Origin: Roseateles saccharophilus
Lineage (GTDB): Bacteria > Pseudomonadota > Gammaproteobacteria > Burkholderiales > Burkholderiaceae_C
Reading direction: 5' to 3'
Assembly (NCBI RefSeq): GCF_004342485.1
Contig: NZ_SMBU01000011.1
Location: 62,001 to 126,000, forward strand
Length of the DNA stretch: 64,000 nucleotides
Part shown: positions 8,129 to 16,341 of the stretch, piece after piece
Layout: each line of letters opens with the position of its first letter
Numbering within the stretch: the first letter of the stretch is position 1
Notes under the pieces: model-generated
Databases searched by the model: none
Told to the model about the DNA's origin: nothing
What the model saw: the letters and a program-made list of their open reading frames with translations, nothing else
Program-made: the position numbers and the translations under genes

Positions 8129-8662
8129 TTACAGGCCGCTGAAGGCCAGCTTGAATTTGACGGTCACGTCGTTGGCGACCATCGACGTGTCGGCCCATTC
8201 GCCGTCGCCGATCTTGAAATCCAGGCGCTTGATGGCCACGCTGCCGCTGGCAACGCCGGACGCCAGCGTGATCGGCACGACGACGTCGCGCGTGGCGCCC
8301 TTGATCGTCAGCTTGCCGGCCACGTCGTACTTGCCCGGCCCGGCGGCCTTGATGCCGCTGGACACGAAGCTGGCGCGGCCGTTGCGCTTGGTGTCGAACC
8401 AGGGGGCGCCGGCCAGCTCCTTGTCGAAGCTCGGGTCGCCAAGGGACACGCTGCCGAGGTCGACCGCGAAGGCGATCTTGCCGGCCTCGGGCTTCTTGGC
8501 GTCGAAGTCGAGCTGGGCCTCGAACTTCTTGAACCTGCCATCGACGGGCACGCCCATCTGCTTGAAGGTGAAGCTCAGGTCGCTCTTGTCGGGCTGCAGC
8601 GTGGCGGCATGGGCAGCCACGGCGCCGGCGGCGAGCAGCAGGGCGGGGAGGAGTCGTTTCAT
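8129..8662 (-). CDS. YceI family protein (copy 2)
   Basis: 177 aa, with a cleavable signal peptide (MKRLLPALLLAAGAVAAHA) and a YceI barrel (SDLSFTFKQMGVPVDGRFKKF ... LTIKGATRDVVVPITL). It is divergent in sequence from the neighbouring YceI at 7488-8090 and lacks its cysteine pair. It lies 9 nt after the cytochrome b561 stop and 38 nt before copy 1. Cytochrome b561/YceI tandems are common in proteobacteria and point to quinone or lipid handling at the inner membrane. Confidence 0.88.
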   Translation of the reverse strand: MKRLLPALLLAAGAVAAHAATLQPDKSDLSFTFKQMGVPVDGRFKKFEAQLDFDAKKPEAGKIAFAVDLGSVSLGDPSFDKELAGAPWFDTKRNGRASFVSSGIKAAGPGKYDVAGKLTIKGATRDVVVPITLASGVASGSVAIKRLDFKIGDGEWADTSMVANDVTVKFKLAFSGL

Positions 8663-8671
8663 GGTGTCCTT

Positions 8672-9208
8672 TCAGGCGCGGCCGGGCCACATGCGGGCGA
8701 GCAGGCCGTCTCGGTCGACGAAATAGTGCTTCAGCGCGGCGCCGACATGGGCCAGCACGAGGGCCGCCAGGCCATAGGCGGCGAGCTCGTGCAGCTCCTT
8801 GAAGAGGTCGGCCAGCGCCTTGTCCTTGGGCACGAAGTCGGGCAGCGGCAGCACGCCGAACCAGACGATGGGAAAGCCCGCCGCCGAGCTGTAGGCCCAG
8901 CCCAGCAGCGGCACGGCGAAGAAGGCCAGGTAGAGCAGGCCGTGCATTGCATGCGCGGCGCGCGCCTGCAAAGGCGGCATGGGGATGTCGGCCGGCGGGC
9001 GGTGCGTCAGGCGCCACAGCAGGCGCAGGGCCGACAGCGCCAGGATGCCGACGCCGGCCCACTTGTGCCAGTTGAAGAGCTTGAGCCGCAGCGGCGAGAA
9101 CGGCAGGTCGGCCATGTACAGGCCCACGCAGAACGCGCCGACGATGGCCAGCGCGAGCAGCCAGTGCAGGACGATGGCGACGGAGGTGTAGCGGTTGGCA
9201 GGGCTCAT
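8672..9208 (-). CDS. Cytochrome b561 family protein
   Basis: 178 aa, four transmembrane helices. Candidate haem-ligating histidines are in IVLHWLLA (helix 1), FNWHKWAG (helix 2), HAMHGLLYL (helix 3) and LFKELHELAAYGLAALVLAHVG (helix 4). It is a diheme membrane cytochrome that passes electrons from ubiquinol to an unidentified acceptor, superoxide in some homologues. The start is taken at MSPANRY (ATG at 9206-9208). It is the first gene of the operon with two YceI proteins. The 9209-9476 gap to the divergent acyltransferase gene should hold both promoters; no regulator site was recognised there. Confidence 0.88.
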   Translation of the reverse strand: MSPANRYTSVAIVLHWLLALAIVGAFCVGLYMADLPFSPLRLKLFNWHKWAGVGILALSALRLLWRLTHRPPADIPMPPLQARAAHAMHGLLYLAFFAVPLLGWAYSSAAGFPIVWFGVLPLPDFVPKDKALADLFKELHELAAYGLAALVLAHVGAALKHYFVDRDGLLARMWPGRA

Positions 9209-9476
9209 GGTGGAAGGAGTGTGTGGCCGGCAGGCCCCAAAGCGGTTCACCGGCCTTGTTGCCAATGTTCAGCGATTTTGAATGCCACCGTGGCCGCCCC
9301 GCCGGGCGCCCTGGCGCGGCATCAGGGCATTCGCGCGCCCCCCCAACGCTCCTCGCTGCCACCCCAACCCAAACCGGTGACACTAGGGTTCAAGACGATT
9401 CAAAATGCAACCACTGGCCCGGCGCCGCCTGGGGGCGGGTCCGCGAGGCCGACAAGGGGGTGAAGTGTCCGACGCG

Positions 9477-10223
9477 ATGTCTTCCAGCCGAAATCTGGGC
9501 GAAAGCTTCAACGAATATTTCGAGCTGTTGCCGGCACTCGACGACGCCAGCCGCGAAGCGGTCTTCCGCATCCGCCACGAGGTCTACTGCCGCGACCTGG
9601 GCTGGGAGCCCATCCGCGAGGACGGCCTCGAGCGCGACGCCTTCGACGCCCAGTCCGTGCACTGCCTGCTGCGCCACCGCGTCACCGGCGAGCCGGTGGG
9701 CTGCACGCGGCTGATCCTGGCCGACGCGGCCCATCCCGAAGCGCTGCTGCCGGTCGAGAGCAGCTGCGCCGCGGTGCTGGACCGCAGCATCGTCGACCCC
9801 GCGCAGCTGCCGCGCCGCACCGTGGCCGAGGTGTCACGCCTGGCCGTGATGCGCAACTTCCGCCAGCGCAAGGGCGAATCGCAGTCGGCCGCGACGGTCA
9901 GCGACGATGACTTCCAGTCGCGCGGCCAGCACGCGCGCTTCCCCTACATCCCGGTGAGCCTGTATTTCGGTGCGGCCGCGATCGCGCGCCGGCTCGGCCG
10001 CGAGCATGTGCTGGTGCTGACCGAGCCGCGCCTGGCCGCGCATTTCTCGCGGCTCGGCGTGCACATCCAGTCCATCGGCGGCAGCATCGAGCACCGCGGC
10101 CAGCGCGTGCCATCGCTGTTCATTACGAGCCGGTTCGCGCCCGGCCTGAGGCCGCTGATCCGGCCGCTCTACGACACGATCGAGCGCAGCGTCGACGCCT
10201 GCTTCGACGCCCACCAGGCTTGA
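9477..10223 (+). CDS. PEP-CTERM/exosortase system-associated acyltransferase
   Basis: 248 aa. It resembles the GNAT-like family found with exosortase systems (relatives of acyl-homoserine-lactone synthases): YFELLPALDD near the N-terminus, FRIRHEVYCRDLGW, FDAQSVHCLLRH, EVSRLAVMRNFR (acyl-CoA/ACP binding region) and VLTEPRLAAHFSRLGVHIQSIG. The start ATG at 9477 is preferred because homology begins shortly after it; an in-frame GTG lies 12 nt upstream. No exosortase, PEP-CTERM substrate or exopolysaccharide gene lies in the window, so the gene is isolated here. The acyl acceptor is unknown. Confidence 0.8.
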   Translation: MSSSRNLGESFNEYFELLPALDDASREAVFRIRHEVYCRDLGWEPIREDGLERDAFDAQSVHCLLRHRVTGEPVGCTRLILADAAHPEALLPVESSCAAVLDRSIVDPAQLPRRTVAEVSRLAVMRNFRQRKGESQSAATVSDDDFQSRGQHARFPYIPVSLYFGAAAIARRLGREHVLVLTEPRLAAHFSRLGVHIQSIGGSIEHRGQRVPSLFITSRFAPGLRPLIRPLYDTIERSVDACFDAHQA

Positions 10224-10224
10224 G

Positions 10225-11121
10225 TCAGCGCTTCCCGACGAGGAAGACGCCACCCAGCACCAGCAGCGTGCCCAGCGCTATCCACGCGTTCATCGGCTCG
10301 CCGAGGATGAGAAAGCCCATCAGGATGGTGCTCATCGGCCCGACCATGCCGACCTGAGCCGACAGCGGCGCGCCGATGCGGGCGATGGCCAGCATCAGCA
10401 TCAGCACGGGCGCCACGGTGCAGGCCGTCGCGTTCAGCAGCGACAGCCACAGCACCGGTTCGGCCACCCAGGCCGCCGACAGCGGCCGCAGCAGCGCGAA
10501 CTGCGCGATGCACAGCCCGCAGGCCACGCTGCTCGCCAGGCCGGTCAGGCGCAGCGCGCCCAGGCGCTGCACGACCCGCCCGCTCAGCGCCAGGTAGACG
10601 GCATAGCTGACCGCGCTGCCGAACACCAGGGCCGCACCGATGGCCGTGCCCATGCCCTCGAAGTGCAGCTCGTGCGCGAACACGGCGACGACGCCGGCAT
10701 AGCTGACGACCAGGGCCAGCAGCTGGCGGCGCTCGATGCGGTGGTGAAAGAACGCCGCCGAGATCAGCAGCACCAGCGTCGGGTTGAGGTAGAGGATGAG
10801 CCGCTCGAGGCTGGCCGTGATGTAGGCCAGGCCGGCGAAGTCCAGGAAGCTGGCGAGGTAGTAGCCCGAGAAGCCCAGCACGGCGATGTCGCGCCAGTCG
10901 CGCGCGCCCAGCCGCGGCTGGTTGCGGCCCGCCCACCAGGCCAGCGCCAGGAAGAAGGGCAGGGCCAGCAGCATGCGCCACATCAGCAGCGTCACCGCGT
11001 CCACGCCGTGGCGGTAGGCCAGCTTGACGATGATGGCCTTGCCCGAGAAGCCGATGGCGCCCAGCACCGCCAGCAGCAGGCCGGGCCACAGGCGCTGGCC
11101 GCCTTTCACGGCACCCGTCAC
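10225..11121 (-). CDS. EamA/DMT-family transporter
   Basis: 298 aa with ten predicted membrane helices arranged as two EamA repeats (~12-140 and ~155-295), starting GLLLAVLGAIGFSGKAIIVKLAYR. Likely an inner-membrane metabolite exporter; the substrate is unknown. Initiated by GTG, which overlaps the upstream gene's TGA (GTGA), so it is translationally coupled to the solute-binding-like protein. It ends 2 nt from the convergent acyltransferase. Confidence 0.85.
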   Translation of the reverse strand: MTGAVKGGQRLWPGLLLAVLGAIGFSGKAIIVKLAYRHGVDAVTLLMWRMLLALPFFLALAWWAGRNQPRLGARDWRDIAVLGFSGYYLASFLDFAGLAYITASLERLILYLNPTLVLLISAAFFHHRIERRQLLALVVSYAGVVAVFAHELHFEGMGTAIGAALVFGSAVSYAVYLALSGRVVQRLGALRLTGLASSVACGLCIAQFALLRPLSAAWVAEPVLWLSLLNATACTVAPVLMLMLAIARIGAPLSAQVGMVGPMSTILMGFLILGEPMNAWIALGTLLVLGGVFLVGKR

Positions 11122-11882
11122 AGCAGGCCGTAGGCCGAGCGCAGCCGCGCCGCCGTGCCGTTGAGCTCGAGGGCGCGCATCGCCGCGGTGATGCGCGCCA
11201 GCCGCTCGGGCGCCAGGCCGGGCGCATGGGCAAGCAGCTCGGCGTCGGCATGGAAGACGGCCGGCAGGATGCGCACGCGGTCCTGCAGGCCCTCGGCCTC
11301 GACGAGGTGGCGCAGCGTCGCGTCGGCCTGGTAGAAGAAGCGGCCCCGGCCACCGAGCAGCTTGCGCAGGTTCTGCAGATTGTCGGCCGCGCCGGCATCG
11401 ACGATGAGGCCGGGCTGCTCGGCCAGGAAGCTCAGGCAGCCGGAAGCCCGCGTGGCCAGCACGACACCCTGGGCGCCCAGGGCGCGGATGTCGTCGAAGC
11501 CGCGCACGTCGATGCGATCATCCGCGCGCACGGCGACCTGGTGGCGCACGTTGTAAAGGGCCGGCGCCTCGACGAAGCCAAAGCGCGCGGCGCGCTCGCG
11601 GGTCTTCAGCAGCGCGAAGAACAGGTCCAGCCGCTCGGCCGCGAGGTCGGCCTCGACGCGCGCCATCGGCAGCGCCTCCTCGAGGCCGGTGAGCTGCAGG
11701 GCGGGGTCGACGCGCTGCAGGGCCCGGATGTAGTCGACGCAGAAGTCCGGCGGGCCGTCGCCGCCGACATTGCACTTCAGCACGGCGCCGGCCCGGGCCG
11801 ATGCCCGCGGCGATTCAACGGCGCCGGCCCGCGCGGCGGCCAGGGCCAGCGGGGCGGCAAGCAGGGAGCGGCGGCGCATCAT
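11118..11882 (-). CDS. Periplasmic solute-binding-like protein (SBP_bac_3 type)
   Basis: 254 aa. The N-terminus MMRRRSLLAAPLALAAARAGA is a Tat- or Sec-like signal. The mature part resembles extracellular solute-binding proteins family 3 (PDFCVDYIRALQRVDPALQLTGLEEALPMARVEADL). It is a clear paralogue of the protein at 31851-32597 over the segments CVxxxxALxxxDPxLxxTGLE, LLKxxER and LYxxRHxVxxRxDD. No ABC permease or ATPase is nearby. The coupled neighbour is an EamA transporter, so it may be a stand-alone sensor or binding protein. The start was chosen at the first of two adjacent ATG codons preceding the signal peptide. Confidence 0.72.
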   Translation of the reverse strand: MMRRRSLLAAPLALAAARAGAVESPRASARAGAVLKCNVGGDGPPDFCVDYIRALQRVDPALQLTGLEEALPMARVEADLAAERLDLFFALLKTRERAARFGFVEAPALYNVRHQVAVRADDRIDVRGFDDIRALGAQGVVLATRASGCLSFLAEQPGLIVDAGAADNLQNLRKLLGGRGRFFYQADATLRHLVEAEGLQDRVRILPAVFHADAELLAHAPGLAPERLARITAAMRALELNGTAARLRSAYGLL

Positions 11883-11995
11883 GGCGGCGCAGAGTCTAGG
11901 GCGGCCATCCTGCGCGCGCCGCGAAGCGAGGGCCGACGAAAACCGGGGGCTTGGAGGGCGTGCCCGGCTCAGGCATCGCCCTCCCGGGCCGGGAT

Positions 11996-14900
11996 TTACA
12001 TCCTGGCCAGCAGCCCGTCCCACTTGGCCCTGGCCGCCTTCTCATGGCGGGCCTTCACACGGCCGTAGCCGCGGATGTCCTCCGGCACGCGGGCCAGCTC
12101 GACGGCCGTCGCCAGCGACTCGGCCGTGAGGCCGGCCAGCGCCTTGTCGATGCCGGCACGGTAGTCGCCGATCCAGCGGCGCTCCATCCGGCGCTCCTCG
12201 CTGTGGCCGAAGATGTCGAAGGCCGTGCCGCGCAGGCCCTTCATCTTCGCCAGCAGGCCGAAGGCCGGACGCACCCAGGCGCCGAAGGGGCGCTTCACCA
12301 GCTCGCCCTTGTCGTTCTTCTTCGCCAGCAGCGGCGGCGCGAGATGGTGGACCAGCTTGTAGTCGCCCTCGAACTGGGCCGCGATCTTGTCCGTGAAGGC
12401 CTTGTCGGTGTGCAGGCGGGCAACCTCGTACTCGTCCTTGTAGGCCATCAGCTTGAACAGGTAGCGGGCCACCGCTTCGGTCAGCTTGGTCGTGCCGCCT
12501 AGCTTCGCTTCTGCGGCACGCACCTTGTCGACGAAGGCCTTGTACTCGGCCGCATAGGCGGCGTTCTGATAGCCGGTCAGGAAGTCGACGCGCTTGGCGA
12601 CGATCTCGTCCAGGCCCTGGCGCTTGACGAGCTGGATCACCGCTTGCGCCGCATACAGGGCCTGCACGGCCTTCAGGTCGTGGGCGCAGCGGCGGCCCCA
12701 TTCGAAGGCGGCCTTGTTGTTGTCGATCTGCACGCCGTTGAGCTCGATGGCGCGCATCAACGCGTCATAGCTCAGCGGGATGCGGCCCTGCTGCCACGCA
12801 TAGCCCAGCATCAGCGGGTTGGTGTAGAGCGAATCGCCCAGCAGCTTGACGGCCACTTCCTCGGCATCGAAGGCGCCCAGGTGATCCTGGCCCACGGCCT
12901 TGCCCAGGGCCTGCTCGCAGGCCGCGCCGGGGAAGCTCCAGTTCGCGTCGTTGACGAGGGTCGCCGTCGGCGAGCCATGCGTGTTCAGCGCGACGAAGGT
13001 GCGACCCTCGCGCATGACGGCCAGCGTGCTCTTGTTGGCGGCCACGATGGCGTCGCAGGCGATGACGAGGTCGGCCTCGGCCGTGCCGACCTTGGTGCAG
13101 TAGATGGCCTCGGGCTGGTTGGCGATCTGGATGTGGCTCCAGGTCGCGCCGCCCTTCTGCGCCAGGCCCGCGGCGTCCTGCGTGATGACGCCCTTGCCCT
13201 CCAGGTGGGCCGCCATGCCCAGCAGCTGGCCGATGGTGATGACGCCCGTGCCGCCCACGCCGGCGACGACGATGCCCCAGGCCTCTTCCGCGTTCGGGAT
13301 GACCGGCAGCGGCAGCACGCCCAGCGCCGCGTCGAAGGGGCTCTTGCGGCCTTCCTTCTTGGGCTTCTTCAGCTCGCCACCCTCGACGGTGACGAAGCTG
13401 GGGCAGAAGCCCTTCACGCAGGAGTAGTCCTTGTTGCAGGTGTTCTGGTTGATCTGGCGCTTGCGGCCGAAGTCGGTCTCCAGCGGCTCCACGGACAGGC
13501 AGTTGGACTGCACGGAGCAGTCGCCGCAGCCCTCGCAGACCAGCTCGTTGATGACGACGCGCTTGGCCGGGTCCACCATCTTGCCGCGCTTGCGGCGGCG
13601 GCGCTTCTCGGTGGCGCAGGTCTGGTCGTAGATGATGACCGTCGTGCCTTCGATCTCGCGGAACTGGCGCTGGATGCTGTCCAGCTCGTCGCGGTGGTGC
13701 ACGCTCACGCCGGGCGCCAGCGCCACGCCCTGGTACTTGGCCGGCTCGTCGGTGACGATGACCAGCTTCCTCACGCCCTCCGAGATCACGCTGTTCATGA
13801 TCTGGATGACGGTGTGGCCCTCGGGGCGCTCGCCGACCGTCTGGCCGCCGGTCATCGCGACGGCGTCGTTGTAGAGGATCTTGTAGGTGATGTTGACGCC
13901 CGACGCGATGCTCTGGCGGATGGCCAGGCTGCCGCTGTGGAAGTAGGTGCCGTCGCCGAGGTTGGAGAAGATGTGCTTCTCGTTCGTGAACGGCGCCTGG
14001 CCCGTCCAGGGCACGCCCTCGCCGCCCATCTGCGTGAAGGTGGCCGTGTTGCGGCCGGGCATCCAGGTCACCATGTAGTGGCAGCCGATGCCGCCGACGG
14101 CGCGGCTGCCATCCGGCACGCGCGTCGAGGTGTTGTGCGGGCAGCCGGAGCAGAACCAGGGCGTGCGGTCGGCGCCGCCGGCGGTCTTCTCCTCGGCCTT
14201 GAGGGACGCCTCCTTGGCATCGATGACCGCCAGGCGCGCGTCCAGGCGGGCGCGGATGTCGCTGTCCACGCCCAGCTTCTTCAGGCGCTTGGCGATGGCG
14301 CGGGCGATGATGGCCGGCGTCAGGTCGGCCTGCGGGCGCAGCAGCCAGTGGTCGCTGGGGTTGGGCACGCTCCACTCGCCACCGTCGGCGTCGCCGGCGT
14401 CGAACTTGCCAAGCACATTGGGGCGCACGTCGGCGCGCCAGTTGTAGAGCTCTTCCTTGACCTGGTACTCGATGATCTGGCGCTTCTCCTCGACGACCAG
14501 GATCTCCTGCAGGCCCTTGGCGAACTCGCGCGCCACTTGCGCCTCCAGCGGCCAAACGACGTTGACCTTGTGCAGGCGGATGCCGATGCGGCGGCAGGTG
14601 TCGTCGTCCAGGCCCAGGTCATGCAGCGCCTGGCGCGTGTCGTTGAAGGCCTTGCCGCTGGTGATGATGCCGAAGCGGTCGTTGGGGCCTTCCAGCACGT
14701 TGTAGTTCAGGCGGTTGGCGCGGATATAGGCCAGGGCCGCGTACCACTTGAAGTTCATCATCCGCGACTCCTGCTCGAGCGGCGGATCGGGCCAGCGGAT
14801 GTGCAGGCCGCCCTCGGGCACGACGAAGTCCTCGGGCAGGATGATGTTGACGCGGTCGGGGTCGACGCTGACCGAGGCCGAGGATTCGACGATCTCCTGG

Positions 14901-15538
14901 ATGGTCTTCATGCCGGCCCACAGGCCCGAGAAGCGGCTCATCGCGAAGGCGTGCAGGCCCATGTCGAGGATGTCCTGCACGCTGCTCGGGAAGAAGGTCG
15001 GGAAGCCGACCGCCTTGAAGACGTGGTCGCTCTGGTGGGCGGCGGTGGAACTCTTGGCGATGTGGTCGTCACCCGCGATGGCGATGACGCCGCCGTGCTT
15101 GCTGGTGCCGGCCATGTTGGCGTGCTTGAACACGTCGATGCAGCGGTCCACGCCCGGGCCCTTGCCGTACCAGAGGCCGAACACGCCGTCGAACTTGGCC
15201 TTCTCGGGAAAGAGGTCCAGCTGCTGCGTGCCCCAGACGGCGGTCGCGCCGAGCTCCTCGTTCACGCCCGGCTGGAACACGATGTTCTGCTTGGCCAGAT
15301 GCTTCTTGGCCTGCCACAGCGCCTGGTCGTAGCTGCCCAGCGGCGAGCCGCGGTAGCCGCTGATGAAGCCGGCCGTGTTCAGCCCCGCCATCGCGTCGCG
15401 CGTGCGCTGCAGCATCGGCAGCCGCACCAGGGCCTGCACGCCGCTCATGAAGGCGCGGCCGTGGTCGAGCGCGTATTTGTCGTCGAGCGTGACGGTCTGA
15501 AGGGCCTTCAGGATGTGCTCGGGTAGCGGGGCGTTCAT
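11996..15538 (-). CDS. Fused indolepyruvate:ferredoxin oxidoreductase
   Basis: 1180 aa, the size of the single-chain aerobic family in which IorA- and IorB-like parts are fused. In order: an N-terminal pyrimidine-binding region (FISGYRGSPLGSYDQAL, ~40-56); CSGCPHNTST and GGIGCHYM; the TPP-binding segment NLGDGTYFHSGSLAIRQS with downstream NDAVAMTGGQ; a ferredoxin-like cluster CEGCGDCSVQSNC plus CNKDYSC; and the gamma domain GVGGTGVITIGQLLGMAA. A C-terminal domain follows. It decarboxylates aryl- or branched-chain 2-oxo acids from amino-acid transamination to acyl-CoA. The start is at ATG 15536-15538. It is divergent from an Lrp regulator, the usual control for this gene. Confidence 0.9.
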   Translation of the reverse strand: MNAPLPEHILKALQTVTLDDKYALDHGRAFMSGVQALVRLPMLQRTRDAMAGLNTAGFISGYRGSPLGSYDQALWQAKKHLAKQNIVFQPGVNEELGATAVWGTQQLDLFPEKAKFDGVFGLWYGKGPGVDRCIDVFKHANMAGTSKHGGVIAIAGDDHIAKSSTAAHQSDHVFKAVGFPTFFPSSVQDILDMGLHAFAMSRFSGLWAGMKTIQEIVESSASVSVDPDRVNIILPEDFVVPEGGLHIRWPDPPLEQESRMMNFKWYAALAYIRANRLNYNVLEGPNDRFGIITSGKAFNDTRQALHDLGLDDDTCRRIGIRLHKVNVVWPLEAQVAREFAKGLQEILVVEEKRQIIEYQVKEELYNWRADVRPNVLGKFDAGDADGGEWSVPNPSDHWLLRPQADLTPAIIARAIAKRLKKLGVDSDIRARLDARLAVIDAKEASLKAEEKTAGGADRTPWFCSGCPHNTSTRVPDGSRAVGGIGCHYMVTWMPGRNTATFTQMGGEGVPWTGQAPFTNEKHIFSNLGDGTYFHSGSLAIRQSIASGVNITYKILYNDAVAMTGGQTVGERPEGHTVIQIMNSVISEGVRKLVIVTDEPAKYQGVALAPGVSVHHRDELDSIQRQFREIEGTTVIIYDQTCATEKRRRRKRGKMVDPAKRVVINELVCEGCGDCSVQSNCLSVEPLETDFGRKRQINQNTCNKDYSCVKGFCPSFVTVEGGELKKPKKEGRKSPFDAALGVLPLPVIPNAEEAWGIVVAGVGGTGVITIGQLLGMAAHLEGKGVITQDAAGLAQKGGATWSHIQIANQPEAIYCTKVGTAEADLVIACDAIVAANKSTLAVMREGRTFVALNTHGSPTATLVNDANWSFPGAACEQALGKAVGQDHLGAFDAEEVAVKLLGDSLYTNPLMLGYAWQQGRIPLSYDALMRAIELNGVQIDNNKAAFEWGRRCAHDLKAVQALYAAQAVIQLVKRQGLDEIVAKRVDFLTGYQNAAYAAEYKAFVDKVRAAEAKLGGTTKLTEAVARYLFKLMAYKDEYEVARLHTDKAFTDKIAAQFEGDYKLVHHLAPPLLAKKNDKGELVKRPFGAWVRPAFGLLAKMKGLRGTAFDIFGHSEERRMERRWIGDYRAGIDKALAGLTAESLATAVELARVPEDIRGYGRVKARHEKAARAKWDGLLARM

Positions 15539-15667
15539 CGATGGTTGCTCCTGGGAGGTGGCGGGCGCCGCCGCCCTTGTGAGGCGAGGCGCGGGCTGAT
15601 AAGCCAGTGTGGTCCAACTTGGCTCGACCGGCCAGTGTAGGAAAAGCGGGGCGCGGGGTGCTTTCTC

Positions 15668-15732
15668 TTTCACGCCGAATCTGGCCGCCTTCGGCAAACT
15701 CCTTGCTCAAATATGGCGTGAAAATCAGATTC
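15668..15732. promoter_or_regulatory. Interleaved dyads between the ior gene and lrp, probable Lrp operators
   Basis: TTTCACGCC (15668-15676) is the exact complement of GGCGTGAAA (15715-15723), and GAATCTG (15677-15683) of CAGATTC (15726-15732). The two composite sites are thus opposed, with ~47-49 nt between equivalent points. Spaced sites are typical of octameric Lrp/AsnC regulators that wrap DNA. The site lies 31 bp upstream of the lrp-type gene. Confidence 0.55.
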
Positions 15733-15762
15733 GCTTCGACAACCCGCAAATCAGGGCAAACC

Positions 15763-16260
15763 ATGAGCACCGAAGAAGCCACGCCCGACGCGCTGGACCG
15801 CTATCACATCGCCATCCTGGCCGAGCTGCAGCGCGACGCCCGCCAGTCCAATGCCGAGCTGGCCCAGCGCATCGGCCTGTCGGCGGCGCCGACCTGGCGG
15901 CGCGTGAAGTGGCTGGAGGACCAGGGCTATATCACCGGCTACCGCGCCGAGCTGGACCGCCGCAAGATCGGCCTCGGGGTGCTGGCCTTCGTGCGCGTGG
16001 ACGCCGAGCGCAGCGCCGGCGCGGCCACCAAGGCGCTGGAGGACGAGATCCGCCGCCTGCCCGAGGTCATCGCCTGCCACTACATCTCGGGCACCGGCAC
16101 CTTCGAGCTGCAGGTCATGGCCACCGACCTCGACGCCTTCTCGCGCTTCTCCATCAACACGCTGCTGAAGCTGCCCAATGTGAAGGACATCCACACCAGC
16201 TTCTCGCTCGGCGAGGTCAAGGCCGGCGGAGCGCTGCCGCTGGGGCATCTGAAGGATTGA
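15763..16260 (+). CDS. Lrp/AsnC-family transcriptional regulator
   Basis: 165 aa. N-terminal helix-turn-helix (residues ~10-60; LDRYHIAILAELQRDARQSN ... LAQRIGLSAAPTWRRVKWLE) and a C-terminal RAM/AsnC ligand-binding ferredoxin-like fold (~70-155) with the YISGTGTFELQVMA segment. It is divergent from the indolepyruvate:ferredoxin oxidoreductase gene and likely switches it on in response to an amino acid or its oxo acid. Start at ATG 15763. Confidence 0.9.
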   Translation: MSTEEATPDALDRYHIAILAELQRDARQSNAELAQRIGLSAAPTWRRVKWLEDQGYITGYRAELDRRKIGLGVLAFVRVDAERSAGAATKALEDEIRRLPEVIACHYISGTGTFELQVMATDLDAFSRFSINTLLKLPNVKDIHTSFSLGEVKAGGALPLGHLKD

Positions 16261-16341
16261 CGTGAACAAGCACCGCCACGCTGCCCCACCGGGCAGGCCC
16301 CGACGCCGCGCGACCGCCCGCGCCGGTTAGTCTCCGGCGCC

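Noticed and set aside
8091-9383. Upstream extension of the first YceI frame through the second YceI and cytochrome b561
   Set aside because: The extension lacks motifs; a signal peptide at 8090 marks the real start.
12644-15526. A 960-aa open frame antisense to the indolepyruvate oxidoreductase gene
   Set aside because: Low-complexity Ala/Arg/Gly/His composition, no family motifs, complete overlap with a clear enzyme gene; typical shadow frame of high-GC coding DNA.
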